A model generated the notes under the pieces. It did not search any database. It saw only the letters and a program-made list of their open reading frames with translations, and was not told the DNA's origin. Below are positions 1 through 5,554 of a stretch of 5,624 bases of DNA, one piece after another. Positions within the stretch are counted from its first letter, which is position 1; the number at the start of each line of letters is the position of its first letter. The position numbers were made by a program, and so were the translations under genes. Origin of the DNA: Actinomycetes bacterium (GTDB taxonomy: Bacteria > Actinomycetota > Acidimicrobiia > Spongiisociales > UBA5794); assembly GCA_024640745.1 (NCBI GenBank), contig JAHEEL010000157.1, positions 1 through 5,624 on the forward strand, given 5' to 3'.

Positions 1-259
1 ATTCACCGTACGCGATCCGGAGACGGGCGCATCCGCGTCCACGGCACTCGACGACCTGCTTCGTCGTGCCGGGATCGTCAACGTGGCCGTCGTGGGTCTC
101 GCCACCGACTACTGCGTGAAAGAAACCGCGCTCGATGCGGCCCGCCTCGGTTTCGCCACGAGCGTGCTCGCCGACGGTGTGCGCGCCGTGAACCTGTCCC
201 CCGGCGACGGCGCCCGCGCGGTCGCCGCGATGGTCGAAGCAGGAGTGGCGATCACGTAG
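1..259 (+). CDS. pncA: Nicotinamidase (PncA), C-terminal part, 5' truncated by window edge
   Basis: Hydrolyses nicotinamide to nicotinate and ammonia in the cytoplasm, the first step of deamidating NAD salvage. The open frame begins at base 2 and ends at the TAG at 257-259, giving 85 residues of the C-terminal half. Fragment residues 32-46 read GLATDYCVKETALDA, the active-site signature of nicotinamidases within the isochorismatase-like hydrolase fold; Cys38 of the fragment is the expected nucleophile. The following LGF...VLADGVRAVN segment is also typical, where E. coli PncA has a similar ITDGCRGVN stretch. The N-terminal half, with the catalytic Asp and metal-binding residues, lies outside the window, so its integrity cannot be judged. 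Other isochorismatase-fold hydrolases share the Cys, but TDYCVKET is specific enough to favour nicotinamidase. pncB and a sirtuin nearby fit the same pathway. Confidence 0.9.
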   Translation, partial: FTVRDPETGASASTALDDLLRRAGIVNVAVVGLATDYCVKETALDAARLGFATSVLADGVRAVNLSPGDGARAVAAMVEAGVAIT

Positions 260-321
260 AAGCGCAACCGCGTTCCGGAATGCCGATCGCCGGCCCTACC
301 GATTGGTGTTCCGGGGTGCGA

Positions 322-334
322 TAGGCTCGGCTGA
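322..334 (+). promoter_or_regulatory. Probable -10 element and leaderless start of the NTF2-like gene
   Basis: TAGGCT at 322-327 fits the TANNNT actinobacterial -10 pattern and lies 6 bases before the ATG at 334. Transcription would therefore begin at or next to the A of the start codon. No Shine-Dalgarno sequence is visible before this ATG, and no good -35 hexamer is seen. The leaderless reading is an inference. Confidence 0.45.
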
Positions 335-699
335 TGACTTCAGAGACGGTGCAGGCATGGCTCGACGCATACGTTGCCGCATGGCGAAGCTACGACCCGG
401 GGCAAATCGGTGATCTCTTCGCAGAAGACGCGGCATACGCCTACCACCCCTGGGATGAGCCAATTCACGGTCGAGACAGCATCGTGGCGAGCTGGCTGGA
501 TGCTCAGGACGAACCGGAAAGCTGGGAAGGCGAGTATGGACCATTCGTCGTTGCCGACAACCGCGCAGTTGTCACGGGGAAGACCTGCTATGCCGACGGC
601 AAGGTCTTCCTCAACATCTGGCAGTTGACCTTCGACGACCACGGCCGATGTCGCGAGTTCGTGGAGTGGTACGTGATGCCGCCCGCCGGTCGAGGCTGA
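334..699 (+). CDS. NTF2-like / SnoaL-like domain protein of unknown function
   Basis: A 121-residue protein that fits a single NTF2-like alpha+beta cone domain of normal length for the superfamily. The N-terminal helix (residues 5-20, with Trp9, Tyr13 and Trp17) is followed by YDPGQIGDLFAEDAAY (20-35), HPWDEPIHGRDSIVASW (38-54), and a C-terminal strand LTFDDHGRCREFVEWYVMPP (98-117). The pattern helix, 'DLFAEDA', 'P..GRD.I...W', then 'FDD.GR..EF.EWY' is typical of actinobacterial nuclear-transport-factor-2 family proteins. These include ketosteroid-isomerase-like enzymes and many proteins without known activity. I cannot name a substrate. There is no signal peptide or membrane segment, so it is probably cytoplasmic. 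It lies 74 bases after pncA on the same strand but seems to have its own leaderless promoter. It converges with the TetR gene. Confidence 0.85.
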   Translation: MTSETVQAWLDAYVAAWRSYDPGQIGDLFAEDAAYAYHPWDEPIHGRDSIVASWLDAQDEPESWEGEYGPFVVADNRAVVTGKTCYADGKVFLNIWQLTFDDHGRCREFVEWYVMPPAGRG

Positions 700-755
700 T
701 CCCGGCCGGCATCGCCCTCTTGCCCCAGATCGTCGGACGCGAAGCCCCAAACCCC

Positions 756-780
756 AGACCTCCGGTGCGGTCTCTCGTCT
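756..780. terminator. Weak hairpin between convergent genes, possible terminator
   Basis: AGACC at 756-760 and GGTCT at 769-773 form a 5-bp stem with an 8-base loop in the 79-base gap between two convergent stop codons. On the + strand it is followed by the pyrimidine-rich CTCGTCT, which lacks a true T-run. The position suits a shared terminator, but the stem is short and could be chance. Confidence 0.22.
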
Positions 781-1369
781 AGTCCCTCTCGACCGCAGGA
801 GACAGGCCTTCCACCGTCGAGCCCACGATCTCTTCGAGCCACATATCGGTTACCTCGCCGCGACGCATCATGACCCGGAACCACACGCGGGCGGCAATGC
901 TCTCCACGATCTGCCCGCCATCGACCGACGAAGCGACATCGCCACGCTTGATCGCACGATCGACGATCACCCGGGCCTCCTCGAATTGCTGCGACCAGAA
1001 GGCGTCGGCCAGCCGGCTGATCGTCGGGGAGTCTGGTTCGTCGATGATGGCTGCTGCAAGCGCGCGGCCGATCGGATCGGTGATACCAGATGCAACGGAC
1101 CGTCCCAGGCACACCAGATCCTCGCCGAGGTCACCGGTATCGGGGATCGGGAATCCTTCGCTCCCTCGATCGAGCAGCGCGTCGAGCACAACCCGGTCCG
1201 CGCTCCCCCATCGCCGGTAGATCGTGGTCTTGTGCACACCCGATCGCGCGGCAATCCGATCGACGCTGAGCGATCGCCAGCCGAACTCGCCGAGTTCAAG
1301 CACCGCCCCTTCGAGCACGGCGGCACGAACACGCGCCGAGCGGCCACCAGGTCGTTTCATGGAAGGCAT
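779..1369 (-). CDS. TetR-family transcriptional regulator
   Basis: A predicted one-component repressor of 196 residues. The N-terminal TetR helix-turn-helix spans about residues 12-60: LSVDRIAARSGVHKTTIYRRW contains the 'IA..AGV...T.Y..W' recognition-helix pattern. The C-terminal ligand-binding half (about 80-185, with DPIGRALAAAIIDEP, FW..QFEEARVIVDRAIKRGDV and RVWFRVMMRRGEV) resembles the TetR_C_11 type; this was judged by eye, and the ligand is unknown. The frame also permits an ATG at 1390, but that codon falls in the spacer of the operator palindrome. The ATG at 1369 sits 6 bases after a TATGAT -10 hexamer, so I choose it as a leaderless start; an ATG at 1360 is a further alternative. 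The gene follows pncB in the same direction after a gap of about 180 bases and has its own promoter. Autorepression is likely. No divergent target gene exists, so any other regulated gene is unknown. Confidence 0.9.
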   Translation of the reverse strand: MPSMKRPGGRSARVRAAVLEGAVLELGEFGWRSLSVDRIAARSGVHKTTIYRRWGSADRVVLDALLDRGSEGFPIPDTGDLGEDLVCLGRSVASGITDPIGRALAAAIIDEPDSPTISRLADAFWSQQFEEARVIVDRAIKRGDVASSVDGGQIVESIAARVWFRVMMRRGEVTDMWLEEIVGSTVEGLSPAVERD

Positions 1370-1381
1370 GATCTCATCATA
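1369..1381 (-). promoter_or_regulatory. -10 element and leaderless start of the TetR gene
   Basis: On the minus strand TATGAT (bases 1381-1376) matches the TATAAT consensus at five of six positions. It is followed by six bases and then the ATG at 1369, so the transcript would start at the initiation codon. No convincing Shine-Dalgarno or -35 sequence is present. The -10 overlaps the right end of the operator palindrome by two bases. Confidence 0.5.
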
Positions 1382-1402
1382 ATGCAACATCTAGTTGCAT
1401 TA
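1380..1402. promoter_or_regulatory. Inverted-repeat operator, probable binding site of the adjacent TetR protein
   Basis: A perfect inverted repeat: left arm TAATGCAAC (1380-1388), spacer ATCTA (1389-1393), right arm GTTGCATTA (1394-1402). The 9-bp arms and 23-bp total are usual for a TetR dimer site. Counting the ATG at 1369 as +1, the palindrome covers about -11 to -33, the space between the -10 and -35 positions, where a bound repressor would block RNA polymerase. It is also an AT-richer patch in GC-rich DNA. Binding by the neighbouring regulator is inferred from position and symmetry. I saw no second full copy in the window. Confidence 0.75.
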
Positions 1403-1547
1403 CTACTGACGCCTGGCTACACCGACGCTCCCCAGAGTCGCATCAGCCGGATCTATGAGATAGCTCATGACGAACACCACGATCGAGGGAGGCCGAGGCC
1501 GGAATCGAGTCGATGAATGCCGCGCTCAAGGCCCGAGTCGAGGGCCC

Positions 1548-3092
1548 CTAGTCGGAACGCCGTTCTCGCGCGATCATCTCACCCTGCAGCCGCTTCACCT
1601 GCTGCGTCAACGACACGTGATAGACGTGAGGATTGACGAGCCGGCGCACGCCGGGATCGAGCCGCTCGAGATCGAGCGATCTCCGCTTCCGCATCTCATC
1701 GAGAGAAGGTGGCGAGCCGATCCGCTCGCCGTTGCCATACACGGGCACGACGAGCTCCTCGACGTCGCGGATGCCGTCGAGGTGCCGGGCGATCCCCTCA
1801 CGGTGCGGGTGATAGACCTCGATGCTGTCGCCGGACGAGAGATCCTCATCGCCACCCGAGACGACGTCGGCCGTGGCGAGCCCCCGATTGTCGTAAACGC
1901 GCCATACTCGCTTGTCACCCGGGATCGGCATCTTCTCGGGCGTATCGGAGATCTTCATCGCCGGGAGCCAGTCGCCGGCCTCGTCGATCGCCACGAGCTT
2001 GTAGACGCCGCCGAGCGCAGAATGGCCTTGCGACGTGATCAGCCGCGTGCCGACCCCGTAGGTGAGACGGTGCAGGACCGCAGTGCCGTCCACCCCATAG
2101 CGAGGTGCCTCGTCGACGATCTGCGCGCGAATCTGCCACATCGCGAGTTCGTCGAGCTCCGATGACAGGACGATGCGTGTGTCGGAGAAGCCGGCTGCGT
2201 CGAGCATCTGCGCAGCCCGCACGGCGAGGTGCGCCAAATCTCCCGAATCCAGCCGGATCCCAATCGGTTCGTGGCCGTCGGCTCGCAGCTCTTCGAAGAC
2301 TCGGATGGCGTTGGGGATACCACTCTCGAGTGTGTCGATCGTATCGACCAGCAGCACACACTCCTCGGGGTAGGTGGCCGCATAGGCGCGGAATGCCCCA
2401 ATCTCCCCTTCGCCGAGCGCCATGAACAGTTGGACCATCGAATGGGCGTGCGTGCCCTGGGGGTCCACGCCCATAGCCGACGAAGCACCCACATTGCTCG
2501 AGGCGTCGGCGCCGCCGATCAGCGCAGCTCGCGTGCCGGCATTCGCACCGACATCCGGGCCCCGACGCATGCCGAACTCGAGGACGGGACCGCCGGCCGC
2601 CGCTTCGGCCACGCGTGACGCCTTGGTGGCAACCAGCGTTTGGTAGTTGAGATGGTTGAGGAACGAGGTCTCGAGGATCTGCGCAACCGCGAGGGGCCCC
2701 TCGACGACGGCAATCGGCTCGTGACCATGGACGATCCGCCCTTCGGGCACGGAACGGATGGAGACGCTGCCGAAGCCACCGGTCTCAGCGAGCCACGACA
2801 GGAATCCTTCGTCGAACCGTCGCCGCCCGGCGAAATCATGCTGCTTCCGAAGGTGTTCGAGATCCGGTTCGCGCACGCGCGTCGTATCGATCCAGTCGAG
2901 CAGCCAATCCAAGCCGGCGAATACCGCATAGCCGGCCTGGTGGCGCCCGTAGTCGGGATACCGGCGGAAGAAGTAGTCGAACTGAGCCGTTCGCTCATGC
3001 AGTCCGTACTTCCAGTACAGCTGCGACATCGTGAGCTGGTACTGGTCCGTGAAGAGAAACCCCTCCGTGAGATCGCGTTGGTCGGTGGTCAT
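1548..3092 (-). CDS. pncB: Nicotinate phosphoribosyltransferase (PncB)
   Basis: Converts nicotinate and PRPP to nicotinate mononucleotide, coupled to ATP hydrolysis, in the Preiss-Handler branch of NAD synthesis; cytosolic. The 514-residue length fits the bacterial long-form family. Visible family motifs, in order, are LFTDQYQLTM near residues 13-22, EFGMRRGPD (172-180), GTHAHS (213-218, whose second His fits the autophosphorylated histidine), LVDTIDT (248-254), GIRLDSGDL (278-286), LSSELDE (309-315) and GVGTRLITS (346-354). The last few make up the phosphoribosyl/phosphate-binding barrel. A GTG at 3101 would add three residues, but it abuts the putative -10 TAGGGT (3105-3100), whereas the ATG at 3092 is 7 bases after it, so I prefer 3092. 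No Shine-Dalgarno is seen on this strand. It supplies the step after pncA. The heptad repeat tract lies directly upstream. Confidence 0.96.
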   Translation of the reverse strand: MTTDQRDLTEGFLFTDQYQLTMSQLYWKYGLHERTAQFDYFFRRYPDYGRHQAGYAVFAGLDWLLDWIDTTRVREPDLEHLRKQHDFAGRRRFDEGFLSWLAETGGFGSVSIRSVPEGRIVHGHEPIAVVEGPLAVAQILETSFLNHLNYQTLVATKASRVAEAAAGGPVLEFGMRRGPDVGANAGTRAALIGGADASSNVGASSAMGVDPQGTHAHSMVQLFMALGEGEIGAFRAYAATYPEECVLLVDTIDTLESGIPNAIRVFEELRADGHEPIGIRLDSGDLAHLAVRAAQMLDAAGFSDTRIVLSSELDELAMWQIRAQIVDEAPRYGVDGTAVLHRLTYGVGTRLITSQGHSALGGVYKLVAIDEAGDWLPAMKISDTPEKMPIPGDKRVWRVYDNRGLATADVVSGGDEDLSSGDSIEVYHPHREGIARHLDGIRDVEELVVPVYGNGERIGSPPSLDEMRKRRSLDLERLDPGVRRLVNPHVYHVSLTQQVKRLQGEMIARERRSD

Positions 3093-3105
3093 TGAGCACA
3101 CCCTA
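3092..3105 (-). promoter_or_regulatory. Probable -10 element and leaderless start of pncB
   Basis: TAGGGT on the minus strand (bases 3105-3100) fits TANNNT and is followed by seven bases and the ATG at 3092. This is the same arrangement as in front of the TetR and NTF2-like genes. There is no clear -35 hexamer. If correct, pncB has its own promoter and need not be co-transcribed with fumC. Confidence 0.42.
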
Positions 3106-3120
3106 GAAGGAGGCCGTCAC

Positions 3121-3169
3121 GAGACGCACGACCCGAGACGCTAGAGCCGAGACGCTCGACCAAAGACGC
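3121..3169. repeat. Short GAGACGC array with 14-base spacing, opposite in sense to the main heptad array
   Basis: GAGACGC occurs at 3121-3127, 3135-3141 and 3149-3155, with a one-mismatch copy AAGACGC at 3163-3169. Starts are exactly 14 bases apart, so 7-mers of the repeat alternate with less conserved 7-mers (ACGACCC, TAGAGCC, TCGACCA). The GAGAC core is the reverse complement of the GTCTC core in the main array at 3179-3304. CACGAGAC at 3118-3125 pairs perfectly over 8 bases with each of the nine GTCTCGTG copies there. It sits immediately upstream of the pncB promoter. Confidence 0.75.
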
Positions 3170-3178
3170 ACATCTCCT

Positions 3179-3304
3179 GTCTGGTATCTGGTGTCTGATG
3201 TCTCGTGTCTGATGTCTCGTGTCTGAAGTCTCGTGTCTCGTGTCTGATGTCTCGTGTCTCGTGTCTGATGTCTCGTGTCTGATGTCTCGTGTCTGATGTC
3301 TCGT
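3179..3304. repeat. Heptanucleotide tandem repeat, 18 in-phase units
   Basis: Exactly 126 bases divide into 18 consecutive 7-mers without a phase break. On the + strand there are nine GTCTCGT, six GTCTGAT, and one each of GTCTGAA, GTCTGGT and ATCTGGT. The core is GTCTSRT. GTCTGAT units are never adjacent to each other, giving 14- or 21-base higher-order units, and the most diverged units lie at the left edge (3179-3192). A degenerate continuation, GCCTCTG, follows at 3305-3311. Because the unit is not a multiple of three and lies between the fumC stop (3314) and the pncB start, it is non-coding. Reading frames across it (RHETRDIRHETRD-type peptides) are by-products of the repeat. It occupies the place where a fumC terminator or pncB upstream region would be. 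It is not CRISPR-like, since there are no unique spacers. Confidence 0.95.
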
Positions 3305-3313
3305 GCCTCTGCC

Positions 3314-4693
3314 TCAGCCGCCTTCGGTCATCGGACGCACGTCGAGAGCTGCGTCGAGCTCGTCTTCGGGCAGAACGGCCATCTCGAGCGCTACCTCGCG
3401 AACACCCCGCCCCTCGGCAAACGCCTTCTTGATGACCTCTGCGACCTTGTCGTAGCCGATGTGCGGCACGAGCGACGTCGCAACGATGGCGTTCTGATCG
3501 AGGAGCCATGCGGCCCGCTCGGCATTGGCCGTGATGCCGTCGACGGTCATGTCCTTGAGGACCCTTGCGCCGGCGGCGAGGAGTTCGATCGATTCGAGCA
3601 TCGCGTGGCTCATCACCGGCATCATCACGTTGAGCTCGAAGTTGCCGTTGGCTCCGCCCCACGTGATGGTGACGTCGTTTCCGAACACGCGCGACGCGAT
3701 CATCATCACCGCCTCAGGAATGACCGGATTGATCTTCCCCGGCATGATCGACGAGCCCGGCTGCAGCGACGGAAGCGTGATCTCACCGATGCCGTTGCGC
3801 GGGCCGGACGACAGCCACCGCAGGTCGTTCGCAATCTTGAACATCGATGTGCCGACCGTTTTCAGCACGCCGGATGCATTGACATAGGCGTCCTTCGCCG
3901 CCTGGGCCTCGAAGTGGTTGTCCGCTTCGACGAACGCATAGCCCGACCGGCGATTCATGATCTCAATCGTGCCGGCAGCGAAGCCCGCCGGGGCGTTGAT
4001 CCCGGTTCCAACCGCTGTGCCCCCGAGCGCCAGCTCGCGCAGGTCTGGAAGGGTGCCCTCGAGGCGCCCGATGCCTTTCTCGATCTGTGCTGCGTAGCCG
4101 CCGAACTCCTGCCCGAGGCGGATGGGCGTAGCGTCCTGGAGGTGGGTCCGGCCGGACTTGAGCACGTCGTCGAACTCGACCGCCTTGGCCTCGAGGCCGG
4201 CCTGCAGATTGCGAAGCGCAGGCAGCAGATCCTCCTCGATGGCGGCAACGGCCGCCACATGCATAGCCGTTGGAATCACGTCGTTCGAGGACTGTCCGGC
4301 GTTCACGTCATCGTTCGGGTGGACGAGCTTCGAGCCGATCTCGCCTCCAAGGATCTCCGTTGCGCGGTTCGACAGCACCTCGTTGGCGTTCATGTTCGTC
4401 GACGTTCCCGAGCCGGTCTGGAAGATGTCGACGACGAACTGGTCGTCGAAGCGCCCATCCATGAGCTCTTGTGCCGCCGTCATGATCGCGCCGGCCTTGT
4501 CCTCGGGGACGAGTCCCATCGAGGCGTTCATCTCTGCGGCGGAGCCCTTGATCAGGCCGAGTGCCCAGATGAAGCGCCGCCCGAAACGGAGGTTGGAGAT
4601 CGGGAAGTTCTCGACGGCTCGTTGCGTCGATGCGCCGTAGTAGGCATCGTCGGGGACGGCGACTTCTCCCATCGAGTCACGTTCGATCCGCAT
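3314..4693 (-). CDS. fumC: Class II fumarate hydratase (FumC)
   Basis: Iron-independent TCA-cycle enzyme that reversibly hydrates fumarate to L-malate; cytosolic homotetramer in this family. The 459 residues are close to E. coli FumC (467). Motifs in order: TGSGTSTNMNANEV (93-106), HPNDDVN (125-131, the fumarase B-site region), SSNDVIPTAMH (135-145), SGRTHLQDATP (180-190, His184 matching the catalytic His) and the superfamily signature GSSIMPGKINP (313-323, with the catalytic Ser at 315). GRTHLQ and HPNDDVN favour fumarase over aspartase, which has GRTQLQ and HPNDHVN. The frame extends upstream to 4774, but the ATG at 4693 is preceded by AAGGAG five bases away and matches the family N-terminus, so it is the start. 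It lies 84 bases after the sirtuin stop in the same direction, so co-transcription is possible; a TATCGT hexamer at 4729-4724 is only a weak promoter candidate. No terminator separates its stop from the heptad repeat. Confidence 0.97.
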   Translation of the reverse strand: MRIERDSMGEVAVPDDAYYGASTQRAVENFPISNLRFGRRFIWALGLIKGSAAEMNASMGLVPEDKAGAIMTAAQELMDGRFDDQFVVDIFQTGSGTSTNMNANEVLSNRATEILGGEIGSKLVHPNDDVNAGQSSNDVIPTAMHVAAVAAIEEDLLPALRNLQAGLEAKAVEFDDVLKSGRTHLQDATPIRLGQEFGGYAAQIEKGIGRLEGTLPDLRELALGGTAVGTGINAPAGFAAGTIEIMNRRSGYAFVEADNHFEAQAAKDAYVNASGVLKTVGTSMFKIANDLRWLSSGPRNGIGEITLPSLQPGSSIMPGKINPVIPEAVMMIASRVFGNDVTITWGGANGNFELNVMMPVMSHAMLESIELLAAGARVLKDMTVDGITANAERAAWLLDQNAIVATSLVPHIGYDKVAEVIKKAFAEGRGVREVALEMAVLPEDELDAALDVRPMTEGG

Positions 4694-4696
4694 GGG

Positions 4697-4704
4697 CACT
4701 CCTT
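4697..4704 (-). promoter_or_regulatory. Strong ribosome binding site that fixes the fumC start
   Basis: On the minus strand GAAGGAGT ends a few bases before the ATG at 4693, with AAGGAG spaced five bases from it. This is the only canonical Shine-Dalgarno sequence before a gene start in the window; the other starts look leaderless or translationally coupled. It rules out the in-frame ATG at 4774. Confidence 0.8.
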
Positions 4705-4777
4705 CGTAGCGGGATGTCTCTTCACGATACAGCGCAGGAACCCGGCGGAGGCCGCCGCGCGAGCCGCGCCACAAAGC

Positions 4778-5554
4778 CTACGCGAGCGCTTGCTCCACCG
4801 CCTGGGGGAAGACGGCGCCGACGTCGCCGTCGATTCGGAGTGTCACGAAGGGAGACTCGTCGTGCTCCGTCGGACCGCGGTTCACGATGGCGTAGCACGA
4901 CCCGGTGCGGGCCGCTTCGAGCGGGATGTCGGCCGCCGGCGTGACCAGGAGCGTCGAGCCAAGCGCGACCGCAGCGTCGGCCCGATTCGCCGCCTCGCAC
5001 GAACGCGATAGATCGTCCATGCGCAGCGACTGCCCAAACGATATCGTCGCCGGCTTCAGAAAGCCTCCGCACTCGCACACCGGAGGCTGACCGGTCGCTG
5101 CGAACACCTCGAATGGCTTGCTCGGATCCGATCGCGCCAGGCAGGACTGGCACTCAACCCGGCCGTTCGTGCCGTGGATTTCCACCAGCCGTTCCTCCGA
5201 GGTCCCGGCGACGCGATGGAGTCCGTCGACGTTCTGCGTGACGAGGAGCTCAAGCCGACCCGCCCGTTCGAGATCGACGACGGCTTCGTGGACTGCGTTC
5301 GGTCGCGCCGACCTGAACGCCTCGCGATCCTCGGCCTTCTGTCGCCAGTACTCGACCCGAGATTCGTGGCTGGACATGAACTCGTCGTAGAACACCGGCC
5401 GGCGCGTGTTCCAGACGCCCTTCGGCCCGCGGTAGTCCGGGATGCCGCTCGCCGTTGAGATGCCGGCGCCCGTGAAGATCAGGAGCCGTTGCGCAGCACC
5501 GAGAATCGCGGCAAGCCGGGCTACACCCTCCACCTGGTCGACGGCGGCGGTCAT
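4778..5554 (-). CDS. Sir2-family NAD-dependent protein deacylase (sirtuin)
   Basis: Predicted to remove acyl groups from protein lysines using NAD+, releasing nicotinamide and O-acyl-ADP-ribose. The 258 residues form a complete single-domain bacterial sirtuin. Visible motifs: GAGISTASGIPDYRG (29-43, NAD-binding loop), TQNVDGLH (106-113), catalytic His127 in EIHGTNG, zinc-ribbon cysteines C135-x2-C138 and C160-x-C162, KPATISFGQ (167-175), ALGSTLLVTPA (197-207) and VNRGPT (224-229). The second cysteine pair is CxC rather than the common CxxC, and FGQ replaces the frequent FGE. The Ala-Tyr-Arg features of CobB-type desuccinylases are not apparent, so acyl preference is unknown. The ATG at 5554 overlaps the stop of an upstream gene as ATGA, with AGGGA five bases ahead, indicating translational coupling. 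The nicotinamide product feeds the nearby pncA and pncB steps. Confidence 0.93.
   Translation of the reverse strand: MTAAVDQVEGVARLAAILGAAQRLLIFTGAGISTASGIPDYRGPKGVWNTRRPVFYDEFMSSHESRVEYWRQKAEDREAFRSARPNAVHEAVVDLERAGRLELLVTQNVDGLHRVAGTSEERLVEIHGTNGRVECQSCLARSDPSKPFEVFAATGQPPVCECGGFLKPATISFGQSLRMDDLSRSCEAANRADAAVALGSTLLVTPAADIPLEAARTGSCYAIVNRGPTEHDESPFVTLRIDGDVGAVFPQAVEQALA

Noticed and set aside
1403..1468. A 21-codon minus-strand open frame ending just before the TetR operator.
   Set aside because: It has no ribosome binding site or -10 at the right distance and no recognisable sequence; a frame this short is expected by chance.
1530..1546. GGCCC/GGGCC hairpin after the pncB stop as a terminator.
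   Set aside because: The stem is only five base pairs and no T-run follows on the minus strand.
1467..2165. A 232-codon + strand frame opposite the 3' half of pncB.
   Set aside because: It is antisense to a firmly identified gene, lacks recognisable motifs or a ribosome binding site, and is a by-product of codon bias.
3105..3113. AGAAGGAGG on the + strand, a perfect Shine-Dalgarno-like string.
   Set aside because: No ATG, GTG or TTG follows at a usable distance on that strand, and the pncB gene reads the other way.
3179..3304. Possible CRISPR array.
   Set aside because: The units are 7 bases, contiguous and without unique spacers, so this is a simple tandem repeat.
3141..3662. A minus-strand frame with a striking His/Glu/Thr/Arg/Asp peptide repeat.
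   Set aside because: The repetitive peptide is the translation of the non-coding heptad tract; the rest is fumC read out of frame.
4744..4756. GGCGG/CCGCC hairpin between the sirtuin and fumC as a terminator.
   Set aside because: A 5-bp stem with a 3-base loop and no following T-run, in a locally very GC-rich stretch.
3275..5011. A 578-codon open frame on the + strand.
   Set aside because: It lies antisense to fumC and the sirtuin, starts inside the heptad repeat and encodes an Arg/His/Asp-rich sequence with no family features. Long antisense frames are expected opposite high-GC genes.
5062..5088. Perfect 8-bp inverted repeat AGCCTCCG / CGGAGGCT with an 11-base loop.
   Set aside because: It lies inside the sirtuin zinc-binding coding region; roughly one such repeat is expected by chance in a GC-rich window of this size.
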